A DNA stretch of 64,000 nt, taken from the NCBI GenBank assembly GCA_030765065.1, contig CM060978.1, positions 59,114,421 to 59,178,420 of the forward strand, given 5' to 3'. This DNA is from Deroplatys truncata (lineage: Eukaryota; Arthropoda; Insecta; Mantodea; Mantidae). Positions 1 to 11,860 of the stretch are shown here, one piece after another. The position numbers and the translations under genes are program-made. Every line of letters starts with the position of its first letter. The stretch's first letter is position 1. Below the pieces are notes generated by a model. It was not told the origin of the DNA, searched no databases, and was given only the letters and a program-made list of their open reading frames with translations.

Positions 1-45
1 AATGGGACTGAGAATCACAGCGTGCATAAATAAAACTCAATTTGA
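1..45 (+). repeat. 3' tail fragment of tRNA-derived SINE family B
   Basis: The fragment matches the end of SINE B seen at 26703-26960 and 45684-45957: a 'gaatgggacgctaag'-like stretch, then 'gcgtgcataaataaaact'. The left part lies outside the window. Confidence 0.5.
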
Positions 46-198
46 TTTCACAAAGCTGCGTGAGGAACATTTTTCGAAAAATTCTTTATTTGGGTTCAGG
101 TAAATTAAAAACATGTACTGCCAGTGAAACTTTAGAATGAAATACTTCCTCTATCTACCAGAAGTATATGGAGGGAAAAATATAAAGTGTAAAAAAAA

Positions 199-455
199 AA
201 TGAGTTTTATTTATGGACGCTCTTTAACTACTATGGTTCTTAGCGTCCCATTCTATATTGGGCGTGAAAGACCGGAAATTTTGCTCAGAGACCTCTTTAT
301 CAGGCTTGAGGTTCTTTTACGTGCCGTAAATCTACGACACGGGACCACTGGCTTTACTTCCCTTCCGAAGGAAGCCATGCTAAGGATTTTTACGCCCGAA
401 AAAAATCCATCGTCCTTCGCCGGGTTTGAACCTTGGGAACTAGAGTATATAGTGT
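199..455 (-). repeat. SINE family B, minus orientation
   Basis: Read on the minus strand, this copy has a box B-like 'ggttcaaacccgg', then the diagnostic body: a 'gcgtaaaaatccttagcatgg' region, 'cttccttcggaaggga', 'tgtcgtagatttacggcacg', 'cctgataaagaggtctctga', and a tail with 'aagagcgtccataaataaaa'. The tRNA-like head is eroded upstream of box B. The open reading frame on the plus strand here is incidental. Confidence 0.8.
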
Positions 456-1345
456 AGGCTATACCTCTTATATTATGTATGTGTGCCTATAAATATATCT
501 GGAAAATGTTTTGACTATCCCACTCATAAGCCACGTATTTGATATTGGTGGATAATGTTTAGCCCTACCTCGGATATCGAACAATAACGGTCATTTATCT
601 TGTAATATTGTGACTTTGTCCAGATTTCCAACTGTCACTTCTTACAGGTCTTAGAGAATGTAAACGTACTTCTTCCTATAATGATACCAAGGATGGTTTA
701 GAATGTAGTACTTCATGTTTTGTTCTATTTCTAATTATAACTTGTATTAAATAGAATTTGACGACATTTATATTCTCAAGCTTACCCCAATTTACCCTGT
801 TATGAACTAAATCTCATAAGGCAGGCGTTTTTCGCTTCATTATTTATCACTAAGTACCTTCTATTAACTGATTTTAATAAAAACAAAGCTCAATAAATGT
901 CACGGTTACTCAAAACCAGCGCAAAAAGAACGAACTGCCTTAAGTACAGTCGGTAATCTCATAAGTGGTCCGTGTAGGTTCAATAATGTAATCAAAAAGT
1001 GTACCTGTAGTTAAGGGTCGATGTTCGTTTGTTTCCGGCTGAAGCAAACTCGAGCGGTTCTTACATAAAGTCGTTCACCAAGAAACCATAAAAACAGAGT
1101 TTAAGGGCCTAGTTGTAATGCGAAACAGCAAGCAAGCTATTAAAAGATTATGGCAAAACGTAAGGCCTATAAATTGTCCTCACGTGCAGCATGTAAGAGA
1201 GGCAGTCATAACGCTTTACATCGCTAAGTCACGCATTAATAAAAACAGTGCATACACAGTTTAACAGACGGTATCCGAGTTTTGTTTTTCAGAGTTGAAA
1301 TGATATTATCTGTGGAATATGTAGTATGGTGTTTTCTCAGCAGAT
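456..1345. other. Unannotated AT-rich intergenic or intronic sequence
   Basis: No coding sequence, RNA gene or recognisable repeat could be supported in this stretch. Confidence 0.4.
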
Positions 1346-1349
1346 GTCG

Positions 1350-1560
1350 GTATAGTATGGCTCTGCAGTAACGTGTGAGGCTCGCATTCGGGAGGTCCCA
1401 GGTTCGATGCCCGTAGACCGTCCACTCTGAACTTCAGTTTTTCGTGGTTTTCCCTAGTTGGTATGCGAATGCTGGGGTAGTTTATCTACCACGATTTCCT
1501 TTCTATAATCTCCCGTTCATTCCGTCTCCTTTTCCTCTTTCGTGTTGTATGGACATTAGA
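1350..1560 (+). repeat. SINE family A (5' part)
   Basis: The tRNA-like head shows 'ggctctgcagtaacgtgtga' and a box B 'ggttcgatgcccg'. It is followed by the family A body 'cgtggttttccctagttggt' and 'gcgaatgctggg', then a C/T-rich stretch. It aligns with copies at 15465, 42275 and (reverse) 13290, 52560 and 60040. The copy is 3' truncated. Confidence 0.7.
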
Positions 1561-1784
1561 GGACTGCTTGGTGACGAGTCGTTCATCGCCCCCTATGCAG
1601 TGTTGCCAACTTGGCGACTTCGTATCGCTATTTCTAACGACCTTCAGTCCTGTGTTAACGACAGATTTGCTGTATTGGTAGCTAACGGCAAATATGACAT
1701 TTTCGGCTAAACCCGGCAAAATTTCTATTCCTTTTCGCTAAACTCTTTAATGTATTTGTGACCACAAATTTCTATTTATTCAAA

Positions 1785-2100
1785 GTTAATACGAGGCGTG
1801 TTTTAAAGCAGCCACCGAATACTTTTTTGAAAATAACAGAACATTTGTTTCCAAATATTGCTATGAAAGCAAAGTCTACACTTCTTGTTTCACAAAATCC
1901 TCTTGTTGAAATTTTTTTACACCAAAGAACTTCTTCAAATTTAGAAACAGATGAAAATCGCTTGTGCCAATCCGGGCTGTAGGGGGCGGGACGGGGGTTG
2001 TCGGATTGTTCCCGACCAAATGATGCGATCATATCTTGAGATTGTGTGGCTGTGTGTGGCCAGGCATTGTCACTCATTATTTTCCCATAAACCTCACCCA
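1785..2100 (-). pseudogene. Fossil of a mariner transposase, internally deleted
   Basis: On the minus strand an N-terminal-like EVYGKIMSD is joined directly to the catalytic-region motif DNAWPHTATQSQDMIASFG. The rest decays through PAPYSPDW into out-of-frame remains of the DD34D domain. In an intact mariner these two motifs lie about 200 residues apart, so the coding region has lost its middle. The left end carries 'acgaggcgtgttttaaag', resembling a mariner terminal inverted repeat and also found at 12391-12417. No functional protein is possible. Confidence 0.65.
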
Positions 2101-2637
2101 ACATCCAAGACAAAAAAGTGAATAACGAATTCCCATTTGAGAACATAAGTATTGAAAAATTTAAGGGAATGACAAGCAATGTCTTGAAAATGGTTCACTC
2201 AACAATAAAAATGTATATGACATAAATTGTGTATTTTAACGTGATCTACATTTTTTGTGTAGTAAAATTTTGTCTATCTCTTATGGTTTACCAGTTATGC
2301 AAAAGTCGTTCACAATGAAGAATACTTTTGGAGACACTCCCAGAAAATTCAAGATATACATTTTATTTGTCATGAAAATATCTTAAACATATAACATTTT
2401 AATCAAAATGTTAGAGCCATTTTTGAGAAAATGAAAATTTTCCAAAAATGTTCCATGTAAGGGGTAATCTGGGGCGGGGGAATTTTCTTGAAAACCTTCG
2501 TGGCGCATCTCTGGAAGATACTGAATCTAAATACCACGTTTGGTGTTTATCCGACTGTTCGTTTCTGAGTTATGCTGTTCACAGACACACACATGTTTCC
2601 AAAAATAAGTAATAACTAAAGCTTTTCATTAAGAGGT
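2090..2637 (+). repeat. Family D repeat, 5'-truncated copy
   Basis: The copy contains the family D core in order: 'aataacgaattcccatttga', 'aaaatggttcactcaac', 'ttatggtttaccagttatgc', 'ttttggagaca', 'aaatgttccatgtaa', 'gagttatgctgttcacaga'. It runs directly into a second, partial copy. Confidence 0.7.
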
Positions 2638-2835
2638 AGTTTGTGATGGGACCTTTTCTGAAAATCTTCGTGTCGTATCTTTGGAAGGTGAGATTTATCC
2701 GACATTTCCTTTATGTGCAGGTATGTTTTATTCAGGGAACCTCAAAACATGTATTTCTGGAGAAAACCCAGTACCATCTTTTAGGGTGGAATGCAATATT
2801 TCTCTATCTACTAGGTGCTGGTAGAGAAAGTAATA
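2638..2835 (+). repeat. Family D repeat, 3' part
   Basis: This is the 3' third of family D, from 'aaaatcttcgtgtcgtatct' to the terminal 'ggtagagaaagta', in tandem after the preceding copy. Confidence 0.65.
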
Positions 2836-3940
2836 ATATATTACGAGCACTTTTCATTTCTAATAAATTGCGTTTATTATCGCCCTGTCTATGAAAAACA
2901 CAATTTTCCCTGATGCTGCGAGATATCATTTACTCAGAAAAGTTAAGCACATCGCTGCTAGAGCTCCCATGATAACGTCATGGCATAGGAGTAGAAAACC
3001 GCCCAACCTTTAGGATAGAAGAATGTGGGGCATCACAGATATATATCTAATTAGCTTAATTACTCCATAAACATACGCTCCGTTAAAAAAGACGGCAAAA
3101 GCTGCTAGTTTGAAGCAAAGACTTTTTAGAGAGAATTTCTGAAATGTAATTACTTATGTTCACCAAACATACATAGACGTTATCTCCGCTCTCTATACTC
3201 ATATTCCCATTTGACTACACAATGTGGCGGTAAAATAGGTAACAAAAATGTACCCATTTACATAATTGTTAGTAGTAGTTTTCTACTGTGTTTGCTGAAA
3301 TGTATTCTGTAATAAATGAACCAAAGTAGTGCAATTTTGAAATAGTTTATAAGGGTTTACGGAATGCTGAACAGGAATTCAGATGGATGATCGATCGCAA
3401 CAGAGGGAGGTAAGCAATCATGTCAGGTATGTCGTGTACAAATTCTGTTTAATGAACCATGAACATTGGCCAAACTCTCTTACCAGCTATACACCGCCTC
3501 TTGTTTATGCAAAAGGCTTTTAAGCTGAACACCAGGAAAGGCCTGATATTTTGAAAGTAACACAGTAAATCACTCCCTGGTTAAACGTTCTAACTAAGAT
3601 TAACAACATGTGAAAGACAACAACTTCAAAACCCTCTTGTTTCCAGATGGGTGGCATGAATTCTTACAAAATCATAGCAGGTAGAAGTCTGTGAGGAATG
3701 GGGATATGTTAGTTCCTGCAATTTTGTAGGCTGTTGAAGCCTATGGTATTCGAGCAACTTTGGCATGGTTAACATGCTTTCTTTGTTTTTTGTTTAAAAT
3801 TATAACATGAAAGGGGATATATTATACATATATAGAGGAATTGTAATTATGACAGGGGAACCATACATATAAGAATTGTACAGCAATAATTTAATTCACT
3901 ATGATGTTAAAATATTCAACATCTAACATTTGTACAAAGC
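2836..3940. other. Unannotated AT-rich stretch
   Basis: No gene or recognised repeat is supported. Reading frames are short and interrupted. Confidence 0.35.
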
Positions 3941-4080
3941 TGATTGTAAGACACGGGCGAGGTAGCAAGAATTCCAAGAAATCATAAAGACCGTACCTGT
4001 CACCGAGCGGCACAACGTTACATGATGGCGCCCAAGCGCACGGATCTGAAGCCACACATTCTCATACATGTCAGGGTAAC

Positions 4081-4400
4081 GCGGCCTGAGGGCCAATAGG
4101 AAACGTAGTTACATTTTTAAAAACGGAGGTGAGCGTCACTAGGCTCCCGTATATAAGGGCAGACAAAACCTCAGAGCCCGCTATTATTCTAAATCTAACT
4201 CATCGAGAAGTCACGTCGACACGAGGTGCTACGGATGCACGTGGGTGCACAGGGGTGGGGTGCGTGTGAATATAGCTAGGCTCCTGACTAACTTAAAGTG
4301 GTGGGATTATAACAATAATGGGAAAGCTAGCTGCTCATAAATATTCAAACTGTGAAATAAACTTCATTGATTAAGGGAAATTTGCAGTGTATTTTTAACT
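4081..4400 (+). promoter_or_regulatory. Promoter-like or LTR-like segment with CCAAT, TATA and poly(A) signals
   Basis: A CCAAT box (4093-4097) is followed by a strong TATA box TATATAAG (4150-4157) and an AATAAA (about 4356-4361) some 200 bp further on. This spacing is typical of the U3-R-U5 part of a retrotransposon LTR. No downstream coding sequence is recognised, and the LTR boundaries and target duplication were not found, so it could also be an isolated host promoter. Confidence 0.35.
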
Positions 4401-4419
4401 TGCCGCACCCACTAGAACC

Positions 4420-5072
4420 TGAGAGTTAATAGTAGTTATAGTTAGGATGGGATATTCAACAACCGAGCACCAATAGCCGAGGAAGAAGAACACTGCAACA
4501 GGCAACAACAATCCAAGGATCATCGATTTCCCGCTACAAACATTTCCAAACAGCTAAAATTAATACTTGGTCAGGCAAGTTTAAAACATATATCAAGTTA
4601 CAATTTTCAATAACATCTTCATAAGAAAGGGCAATCCAAAGAAGTGCAACCCCTTTCCTATTTCGCCCTCACCAACAACAAACTGCCTCGAGGTTTAAAT
4701 CGCTTCACTCTGATTACAGTCAGTCAGCTGACCCATTTGCATTACAATGGAAGCATGATTTGATGTCTGTCAAGCCTCAGGAACAAGTATTAGATGGATT
4801 TTGTAGTTATATTGTTCATGCATATGCAAGCGAAGAATCAACTTTCCCACCAGATATGTAGTCCTCTATTTCTATACACTGTGCTAAACCAGAGGAACAA
4901 TTTTATCTTTGTACAAATACACATTTATCAATAATCTTACAAAATATTAGGAATTCACAGAGTCCATTCCTAATATTATCATGAGCTCAGGACATACATG
5001 AAGAAAAGTAAATTTCATTTCATTTTATAATGGTTATTGGACCAAGTATCATTATTACCGTACAGCATAAAA
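4420..5072. other. Unannotated stretch
   Basis: No gene or repeat was recognised between the promoter-like segment and the next transposon. Confidence 0.3.
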
Positions 5073-5074
5073 TA

Positions 5075-6375
5075 AAGGGTCTTTCAACAAGGGTGTCCTA
5101 TTTTTAATATGCGATAGCTGCCGTTGTTATTGTGTTACAGCAGTCATTTTTTTCATGTGGTTGCACATCTTATTGACAAATAGCCATGGAACATTACAGT
5201 ATTCAGCAACGCGTAGAAATTGTGAACATTTATTATCAAAATGGATCATCTGTTCGCCAAACCTTCCATGTATTGCGTGAAGTCTACGGTGTGCATAATC
5301 GTCCCTGCGAGAGAACGATTCCGCGTTTGATCGATAAATTTGAAAGAAATGGTTTTGCCAGCGATCAAAGAACGCTTGTAGGTAATCGACGTAAGCGCTC
5401 CAACGAAAACATAGGCACCGTTCGTGAAAGTGTACGCGAGAACGGAAGCAAATCAATTGCTCGTCGAGAACAAAAATTGGGGCTTTTGCCGACCACAACT
5501 TGGCAAATTCTGCATCCGGATTTGAAGTTTCACGATTACAAAATGGTGTTAACTCAAGAACTAAAGCCCAACGACCATAGGTTGCGCCGTGTATTCGCTG
5601 ACTGGGTTATGGAGCAATTGGGAGCTGACCCGGATTTTTGTCGAAAAGTCATCTTCAGCGACGAAGCCCAATTTTGGATGGATGGTGTGTTAACAAACAA
5701 AATTGCCGCTACTGGTGTAACCACAATCTAATGCAGATTCAACAACGACCATTTCAACCCCAAAAGGTTACTGTGTGGTGTGGATTTTGGTATGGTGGAA
5801 TCATTGGTCCATATTTTTTTCCAAGATGAAGATGGAGAAGCTCTGACTGTCAATAAAGATAGATACCGGCCTCCTATACGGGACTATTTTTGGCCTCAAT
5901 TGGATGGTATGGATCTCAGAAATATCTGGTTCTAGCAAGATGGTGCCGCATGTCATACTGCTCTAGAAACACTCTATCTTTTGAAGGAGAAGTTCAGAGT
6001 TTTCATCATTTCCCGTGGTGGTGATGTTAACTGGCCCCCGAGGTCATTGATTTAACGCCGTTGGATTACTTCTTGTGGGGTTATGTTACATCTCGAGTTT
6101 ATGTCAACAAGCCAGAAGCAGTAAATGATCTTATGAATACCATCATGCATGTTATTCGTGAAGGTGGACCTAATTTGCGTTCTTCTGTCATGAAAATTGG
6201 GTCAACCGTATACGCGCAACCCAACGAAGTTGCGGCGGTCACTTAAATGATGTTCTCTTCCACACGTAATGACATTAATTATGTTCCAAAATAAAAAAAA
6301 TATATAAACCTCTATCACTAATAGAACCTGTTTTATTTAAGCTCAAAGATAGGACACTTTTGTTGAAGGACCCTA
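5075..6375 (+). mobile_element. Tc1/mariner-superfamily transposon (DDxD), full length, inactive
   Basis: Inverted ends are present: left 'agggtctttcaacaagg' then 'gtgtccta', right (reverse complement) 'agggtccttcaacaaaag' then 'tgtccta'. Both are flanked by TA, the superfamily's target. The 1.3-kb body holds a broken transposase gene. A second, truncated copy of the same family lies at 34243-35063 on the other strand. This copy keeps both ends but not its coding frame. Confidence 0.88.
5186..6246 (+). pseudogene. Transposase pseudogene of the DDxD mariner-like element
   Basis: The first 181 codons are open: a helix-turn-helix N-terminus starting MEHYSIQQRVEIVNIYYQNG, the KLGLLPTTTWQIL segment, and the first catalytic block FSDEAQFWMDG. 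A stop follows ATGVTTI. The second catalytic block QDGAACHTA and the WPPRS motif are readable further on but in shifted frames. The third aspartate, in IDLTPLDYFLWG, returns after another shift. At least one internal stop and two frameshifts make it non-functional. In an intact element it would cut and paste the transposon at TA sites. Confidence 0.85.
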
Positions 6376-6604
6376 TATATGTAAATTCTTAGACAGGATG
6401 ATTCAATTAAACCAATTGTTTACGTTTGCGTATTAATTATGACTTTTATTATTTATGTGCATTTATAAATATATGACATTAATGCAAAAAAATGACGTTT
6501 CGTGTAACATAGAAATCACGGCACTTCTTGAAAATTATGTCCTGCAAATAATCTGCATTTCTGTGACATCTGCTAACCTACGATGTGTAAAGTCATATTT
6601 CTTT
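6376..6604. other. Unannotated spacer
   Basis: This is AT-rich sequence between the transposon and family D fragments, with no supported feature. Confidence 0.3.
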
Positions 6605-6808
6605 CTATTTTCCCTACTACATATAATAAACAGGGGAATTGTTGTATTCCACCACTAAGTTCGATGTCGAGATTTCACTGGAAATACAAAAAGAGTATTT
6701 CTACTTACAGCCAGGGAAGGTATTGCATTCCACTAAAAATTTCGATATTGTGATTTCAGCGGATATACATGGTTTGAGGCCCCCTCAATTAAAAAACGCC
6801 TGATATGA
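6605..6808 (-). repeat. Two family D 3'-end fragments, minus orientation
   Basis: Two short copies of the D terminus lie in a row, each with 'gtattgcattccac...' followed by a 'gatttca..gg..ataca' stretch and 'gaggccccct'. The right fragment abuts the mariner insertion at 6811. Confidence 0.55.
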
Positions 6809-6810
6809 TA

Positions 6811-8130
6811 CTAGGGCGGATCGAAAAGTAATGCTCAATAATTTTTTCTGCCTTGGTATTGCAGCTGGAATGTTGCAATTTCACACAGATATAGTTTGAA
6901 ATTTTCACTACAGAGGGTATTTTTTGTTTCATGTGCAGCTCTAGCGAGAGAAGCGTGAACTTCGCAACAATGATGGCACACATGTTACTGTCGTCCACGT
7001 GTGAAGAGCAGAGAGGTGTAGTTCGATATTTGTGGACCAAAGGGCATAAACTGAGTGATATTCACATGGACATGCGTGGCGTGTATGCGGATGATTGTAT
7101 GGACCATAGCAATGTCTCCAGGTGGTGTGCATTCTTCCTAGAGGGCCGTGTGAACCTTAGTGATTCGCCACGCTCCGGGAGGCCGCTAACAGCTGCAACC
7201 TCGCAGAATGTCAGAAGCATTGAGGCGGCAATTTTGAACGGCCGGCGTGTGCAACTGCGAACCTTATCGCAACAGATCAACATTTCCTATGGTACAGTGT
7301 ACGATATTGTTCATGACACGTTGAAATTTCGTAAAGTTAGTGTTCGCTGGGTGCCTAAGAACGTGACAGACAGCGAATGATGACGAGCTTGGATCACCTA
7401 ACGCGGTACACCGCAGAAGGGCATGGCTTTCTGAAAGGAATCGTCACTGGTGATGAGTTGTGGGCATACCACTACACACCCGAAACCAAGCAGGCAAGTA
7501 TGGAGTGGAAACATGCTGGTTCCCCAGTGAAGAAAAGAATTCAAAATGTTTCAATCTGCTAGGAAGGTGCTTGTGACGGTGTTCTAGGATATGCATGGTG
7601 TTATATTGGTGGACTTTGCTGAACACGGGACCACTGTGAATGCGCAGCCTACATAAAGACTTTGGTGAATTTGCGTCGTGCCCTTCGTGACAAACCCCAC
7701 AACATGAATGCTGACGATGTCAAAATTCTTCAGGACAATACTCGCCCCCGTGTTGCTGCTCTTGTTCGTCAGAAAATCACGAAATTTGGTTGGGAGGTGC
7801 TTCAACATCCACCATACAGTCCGGAACTTGCACCGTCGGACTTTCATCTGTTTGGTCCCACGAAGAAATTCCTGGCCGGCCAACGCTTTGCGACACATGC
7901 GGAAGTGAAGTCAGCAGTCCGCAGATTGCTATACTCCAAGGAAACGGACTTCTATGAACAGGGCATATTGAAACTGGTATCACGATGGGAGAAATGTGTT
8001 GAGAAACCTTGGTGACTATGTCGAAAAGTAGGTAAAGGTTTTAAGTTCATTTTTACTTTGTTTTGTTGTTTTAACTATTAAAATTTTTTGTAAAAAAAAT
8101 TATTGTGCGTTACTTTTCGATCCGCCCTCG
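6811..8130 (+). mobile_element. mariner transposon (DD34D), full length, inactive
   Basis: Near-perfect terminal inverted repeats are present: left 'agggcggatcgaaaagtaat' and right, reverse complemented, 'agggcggatcgaaaagtaac'. TA dinucleotides (6809-6810 and 8131-8132) flank the element, which is 1320 bp long, the normal size for mariner. The transposase gene is interrupted by stops and frameshifts. Confidence 0.92.
6931..8015 (+). pseudogene. mariner transposase pseudogene (DD34D)
   Basis: The N-terminal 149 codons are open and include the two-helix DNA-binding region (EEQRGVVRYLWTKGHK, then VSRWCAFFLEGR and SPRSGRPL). The first catalytic aspartate is in VTGDELWAYHYTPET, the second in LQDNTRPRVAAL and the third in YSPELAPSDFHLF. 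Counting from the second to the third gives 34 intervening residues, the mariner spacing. Breaks after TDSE (near 7378), after NVSIC (7560) and around 7590-7660 destroy the frame. All three catalytic residues survive, so decay is modest. Confidence 0.88.
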
Positions 8131-8668
8131 TACATTCACAATGCTTTCTCTACCCTATAATGTTTATTGGTAGGTACACAAATTATTCTGACTCAAGCTT
8201 ATTTTTCTATCTACTACATTTTAATCCAAATAAACTTTTGCAGAAACAGCTGCATTACACATTTCGTTATAGATACAAAGAGAACAGCGATAGTCAAATG
8301 TTTAAGAACTGGACGCTATATGCAGGCCTTAAAATTCCATACTGTTTCCAAGCAATTGCGAGAAACAACTGACGTTATTTAAAATTCCATAGGCTATGAT
8401 TTCATAGGCTATTCCCCGAAAATTCAAGATATACATTTTTGAAAATCTTGTGTTTTACTTTTGGACATACCTTTGGATACCTAACTACCAAGGTTGATAC
8501 TTATCCGACTTTCCGTTTTTGAGTTGTGTTGTTCACAGATACACAGAGCACGGACATGTTTTAAAAATACTTTCTTTGGATTCAGGGAGTCTCAAAACAT
8601 GTATTTCCGATGGAATTTCAGTATTGAATTTTGGGTGGAATGCAATAATTACTATACGTAGTAGAAAA
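8131..8668 (+). repeat. Family D repeat, internally deleted, plus orientation
   Basis: The copy begins with 'tacattcacaatgctttctc' (the D head), passes through 'aaatgtttaag...actgga', jumps to 'aattcaagatatacatttt', and ends at 'actatacgtagtag'. It is followed immediately by a reverse copy, forming a tail-to-tail pair. Confidence 0.75.
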
Positions 8669-9298
8669 AACCGGAAATACATGTTTTGAATTCCTCTAAA
8701 TAAAACAAGCCTTTTAGAAACAGGTCCATCTCCGTGTGTGTGAACCTGTGAGAAGCATAATTCAAAAACGAAAAGTCGGATAAATACCAAACTTGCTATT
8801 TAAGTTCAGTACCTTTCAAAGATGCGACACGAATATTTTGAAGAAATTTCCCCAATCCAGACTACACTCTACATGAAATAATTTTCAAAAGTTTTGATTT
8901 AAAATGTATATTTTGAATTTTCTGGGAATATCCCCAAAAGACCTCCTGTTTCTAAACGGCTTTTGCTTAACTGGTAAGCCGTAAGAGATAGGCAAAGATT
9001 TTTTGTACAAAAAAATGTAGAGTTCGTTGAAACAAACCATTTATGTCCTACACTTTTTTTGTCAAGTGAACCATTTCCGATATATTCCTTGTTATTTGTT
9101 TGAACTTCGCAATACTTATACTTTTTTCAAATGGGAATTTGTTATTCTTTTGTTCATTTCCTGAACATGTAAAGAGAATTAAATGCTCCACATAGTTTCT
9201 GCAAATGTTTATCACGATTAACATAGAGTATATGGACAATTAGGGTGTGTAAAAATAGTTTGTACGAGAGTCGAAAAAGCCATGTGAGTGCAACACAG
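8669..9298 (-). repeat. Family D repeat, minus orientation
   Basis: It runs in reverse from 'ccggaaatacatgttttga' through 'cataattcaaaaacgaaaag', 'gatgcgacacgaa', 'aaccatttccgatat' and 'aaaaagccatgtgagtg', covering almost the whole D consensus. It pairs tail-to-tail with the copy at 8131-8668. Confidence 0.75.
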
Positions 9299-9319
9299 AT
9301 TTTTTTCTTCGTGTTAATG

Positions 9320-9415
9320 GTACATACACAGGCTTTTTTCTAATCTTTTTTTGCATTCGGGGGTCTCAAAATATGTATTCCCGGTGAAATCTTGATATCA
9401 AATTTAATACGTCCT
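9320..9415 (+). repeat. Family D 3'-end fragment
   Basis: 'gggggtctcaaaatatgtat' is followed by 'ggtgaaatcttgatatcaaa', matching the D tail. Confidence 0.5.
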
Positions 9416-9435
9416 CTGCTTACTAAGCACACTGT

Positions 9436-9845
9436 CGTGTAAGATCGCGATAGTGTTTTTTCCCTCTGTAAAGTTGCTATCTTCAGGTAGCCAATTTTGA
9501 CTTCAACCAGCAGGTATTAGGTATCTGTGGTGTGACTGGTTGGGGAAAAAATATCAGAGGCATACAGACTAATCAATGAACGATGTTTATAATCTATATG
9601 GAATGAAGCGATGGTTCGGATACCGCCTCTATGAACGAGTTTCGCTACGATTGGCACACAAGGAAAGGCTAAACAAATTACAAATAATTCGGTCTTCTAG
9701 AGGAAGGAGTAAAGAATTATTGCATGTCTGGTCACGCTGGTAGGGAGTGGGGCTAGATTTCGTAGTACCCACATAAACAGCTCCGTTCCATTATGGACCA
9801 CATTTTATGCACGTCGGTATACACGTAGAGAATGTAAAGGTGGTT
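9436..9845 (+). repeat. Family F repeat (copy 1)
   Basis: This stretch is homologous to 55685-57175. Shared blocks in order are 'gatcgc.atagt.ttttt', 'aggtagccaat...gactt', 'gtgactgg.ttg', 'gaagcgatggttcggat' (compare 'gaagggatggttcgaatg'), 'gagtttcgcta.gattg', 'gtcacgctggtaggga' and 'acataaacagctc'. The nature of the repeat is unknown and no coding sequence is seen. Confidence 0.6.
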
Positions 9846-10495
9846 TTCGTGGGTTTATGGAACTTCCTAACCTGCATTTATGATGAAATCCCAATACGGA
9901 AGTTTTAGTTGAGATATAATACTTCTACGAATATATGGCAGAGAAAGTAAAAACAGTCCATCGATCCGAGGACTCTTGTTCCCATTCTGTCCAGCAGCCG
10001 CTAGATACGCAATTTGTGTTTCTCGCCAGCAGAGGGAAGAGTTAATGGAATACTCTAAAAGGACACTTGGAGAACAATTTCCTTAGCTGGGACGTTCATA
10101 AACGTCGAATCCTATCGTAAATGCGCGTTTAAGAAGGCGCTGGGGTGCCGTAAATGCAACTTGTGGCGAACTCTTGCGGTGAAATATCTCTTCTCCTTAG
10201 GGACTGCTCTTTAAAATAAAGAGGCACCTTGCAAGCACATGCTGTAAACAAAACGTCCGCCTTTATGGTGGAAGCTGTAACACTTTCACAGCGGAATTCC
10301 AATAATTGTTATCACTAGAGCTTTTGAAGTTATCAAATAATCTGATTAAGATCTAAACTTCTGGCAACATTTTTTACAAATAACATAATCCAACTATTCC
10401 AAAATAAACACATTAAAAGTAATTTCTTCTTACATTATTTAAAATCATTCACTACATTGCCATGAGCTCCAGTCACTGAACTATAGAAAAAGTAA
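9846..10495. other. Unannotated stretch
   Basis: No gene or clear repeat was recognised. Confidence 0.3.
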
Positions 10496-10497
10496 TC

Positions 10498-11292
10498 TGA
10501 TGTGTTACATTCATAACACCTTCTCTACTCTTTATTGCTTATACAAATTCTTCTTACCAAAGTTTATTTTTCTATCTACTTCGTTTTAATGGAGACGAAC
10601 CTTTCCGAAAGAACTTGCATTACACATTTTATAATAGGAACAGCGATAGTCAAATGTTTTAGAACTGGACACTAGTCTTAAAATTCCATACTGTTTCTAT
10701 GCAATCGCAAGAAACAACTGAATGTGGACAAGACTTTAAAAGAATGACTAGGTATTAACCAATTCGAACCATTAATAACTGATATTTCGGAAATAAAATA
10801 AGATCTATATAAAAATAAAAAAGATATATGTAGTTTTTGAGACGTTTTCATCTATCGCATGATTGTTTTCCAGTTATACAAGATTATAAAAAATTCTTTC
10901 CGAATGAAGAGGACTTTACAAGCTACTCCCAGAAAATTCAAGATATACATTTTATTTGATATGTTAATATCTTTAATATTGGTATTTAAATCAAAATCGT
11001 TACAGTCATTGTTTTGAGAAAATAAAAAATATCGAAAATGTTCCGTGCAATGGGTAGTTTTGGGTGGGAGATTTTCTTGAAAATCTTCGTGGGAGGTATT
11101 AAATCTTAATACCGAGCTTGCTATTTAGATCTTTCCACACACACGCACACACACCCGCACACACGGATCTTTTTTATATAAAATGCTTTACTTGGTTTCA
11201 AGGGACCTCAAAAGATGTATTTCCGCTGAAATCCCGATATGGAATCTTGGGTGGAAAGCAATACCTTCTCTATCAACTATATACTTGGTAGG
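10498..11292 (+). repeat. Family D repeat, near full length
   Basis: It runs from 'gatgtgttacattcataac' and 'cttctctactc' to 'taccttctctatcaactata'. It contains the CA-rich tract at 11138-11168 followed by 'tttcaagggacctcaaaag' and the D tail. Confidence 0.8.
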
Positions 11293-11299
11293 ATGCTAG

Positions 11300-11520
11300 T
11301 CTTTGGATCCTGGCCGGCGGAGGGAAATTTATTTTTTCGGGCGTAAAGTTTCTTAGCATGGCTTCCTTCGGAGCCGGTGGTCCCTTGTCGTAGATTTACT
11401 GCATGTAAAAGAAACTCAAGCTTGATAAAGAGACCTCTGAGCATTTCACGTCCAATATAGAATGGGGTCTAAGAATCTTAGGAGTTAAAGAGCGTGCATA
11501 AATAGAATTCAATTTAATTT
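11300..11520 (+). repeat. SINE family B, 5'-truncated
   Basis: The copy contains 'ggccggcggaggg', the 'gggcgtaaagtttcttagca' region, 'tggcttccttcgg', 'tgtcgtagatttactgcatg' and 'aagagcgtgcataaatagaa'. The tRNA-like head is lost. Confidence 0.8.
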
Positions 11521-11539
11521 TTACACGTGGCAGAGAAAG

Positions 11540-11860
11540 TAACCTCTAAATGCAAAGCTAAAAGCTTCTATCACTATCGTATTGTTTATCTCTTTTCTAC
11601 AAGCTACTCTTACGAAACCTTATTTGTATATCTACTTCATTTTAATCGAGATAAAAGTTTACAGAAATAGTTTCTTTATATGTTTTGTTGTGGATACGGA
11701 GCGATTTAGGAGATTGAACTGATTGTCAAAGGTTTAATATAAATTGTTTGCTTTAACACGACCTACATTACATCTTATGGTTTACCAGTTACACGAAATA
11801 ATAAAAAATTAATTTTTGAAGAAGAGGAGCTAATGGAACATTCCCAGAATTTTTAACGCC
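11540..11860 (+). repeat. Family D repeat, 5' half
   Basis: Matches include 'atctacttcattttaatcga', 'cttatggtttaccagttaca' and 'aacattcccagaa'. The 3' half is missing. Confidence 0.6.
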
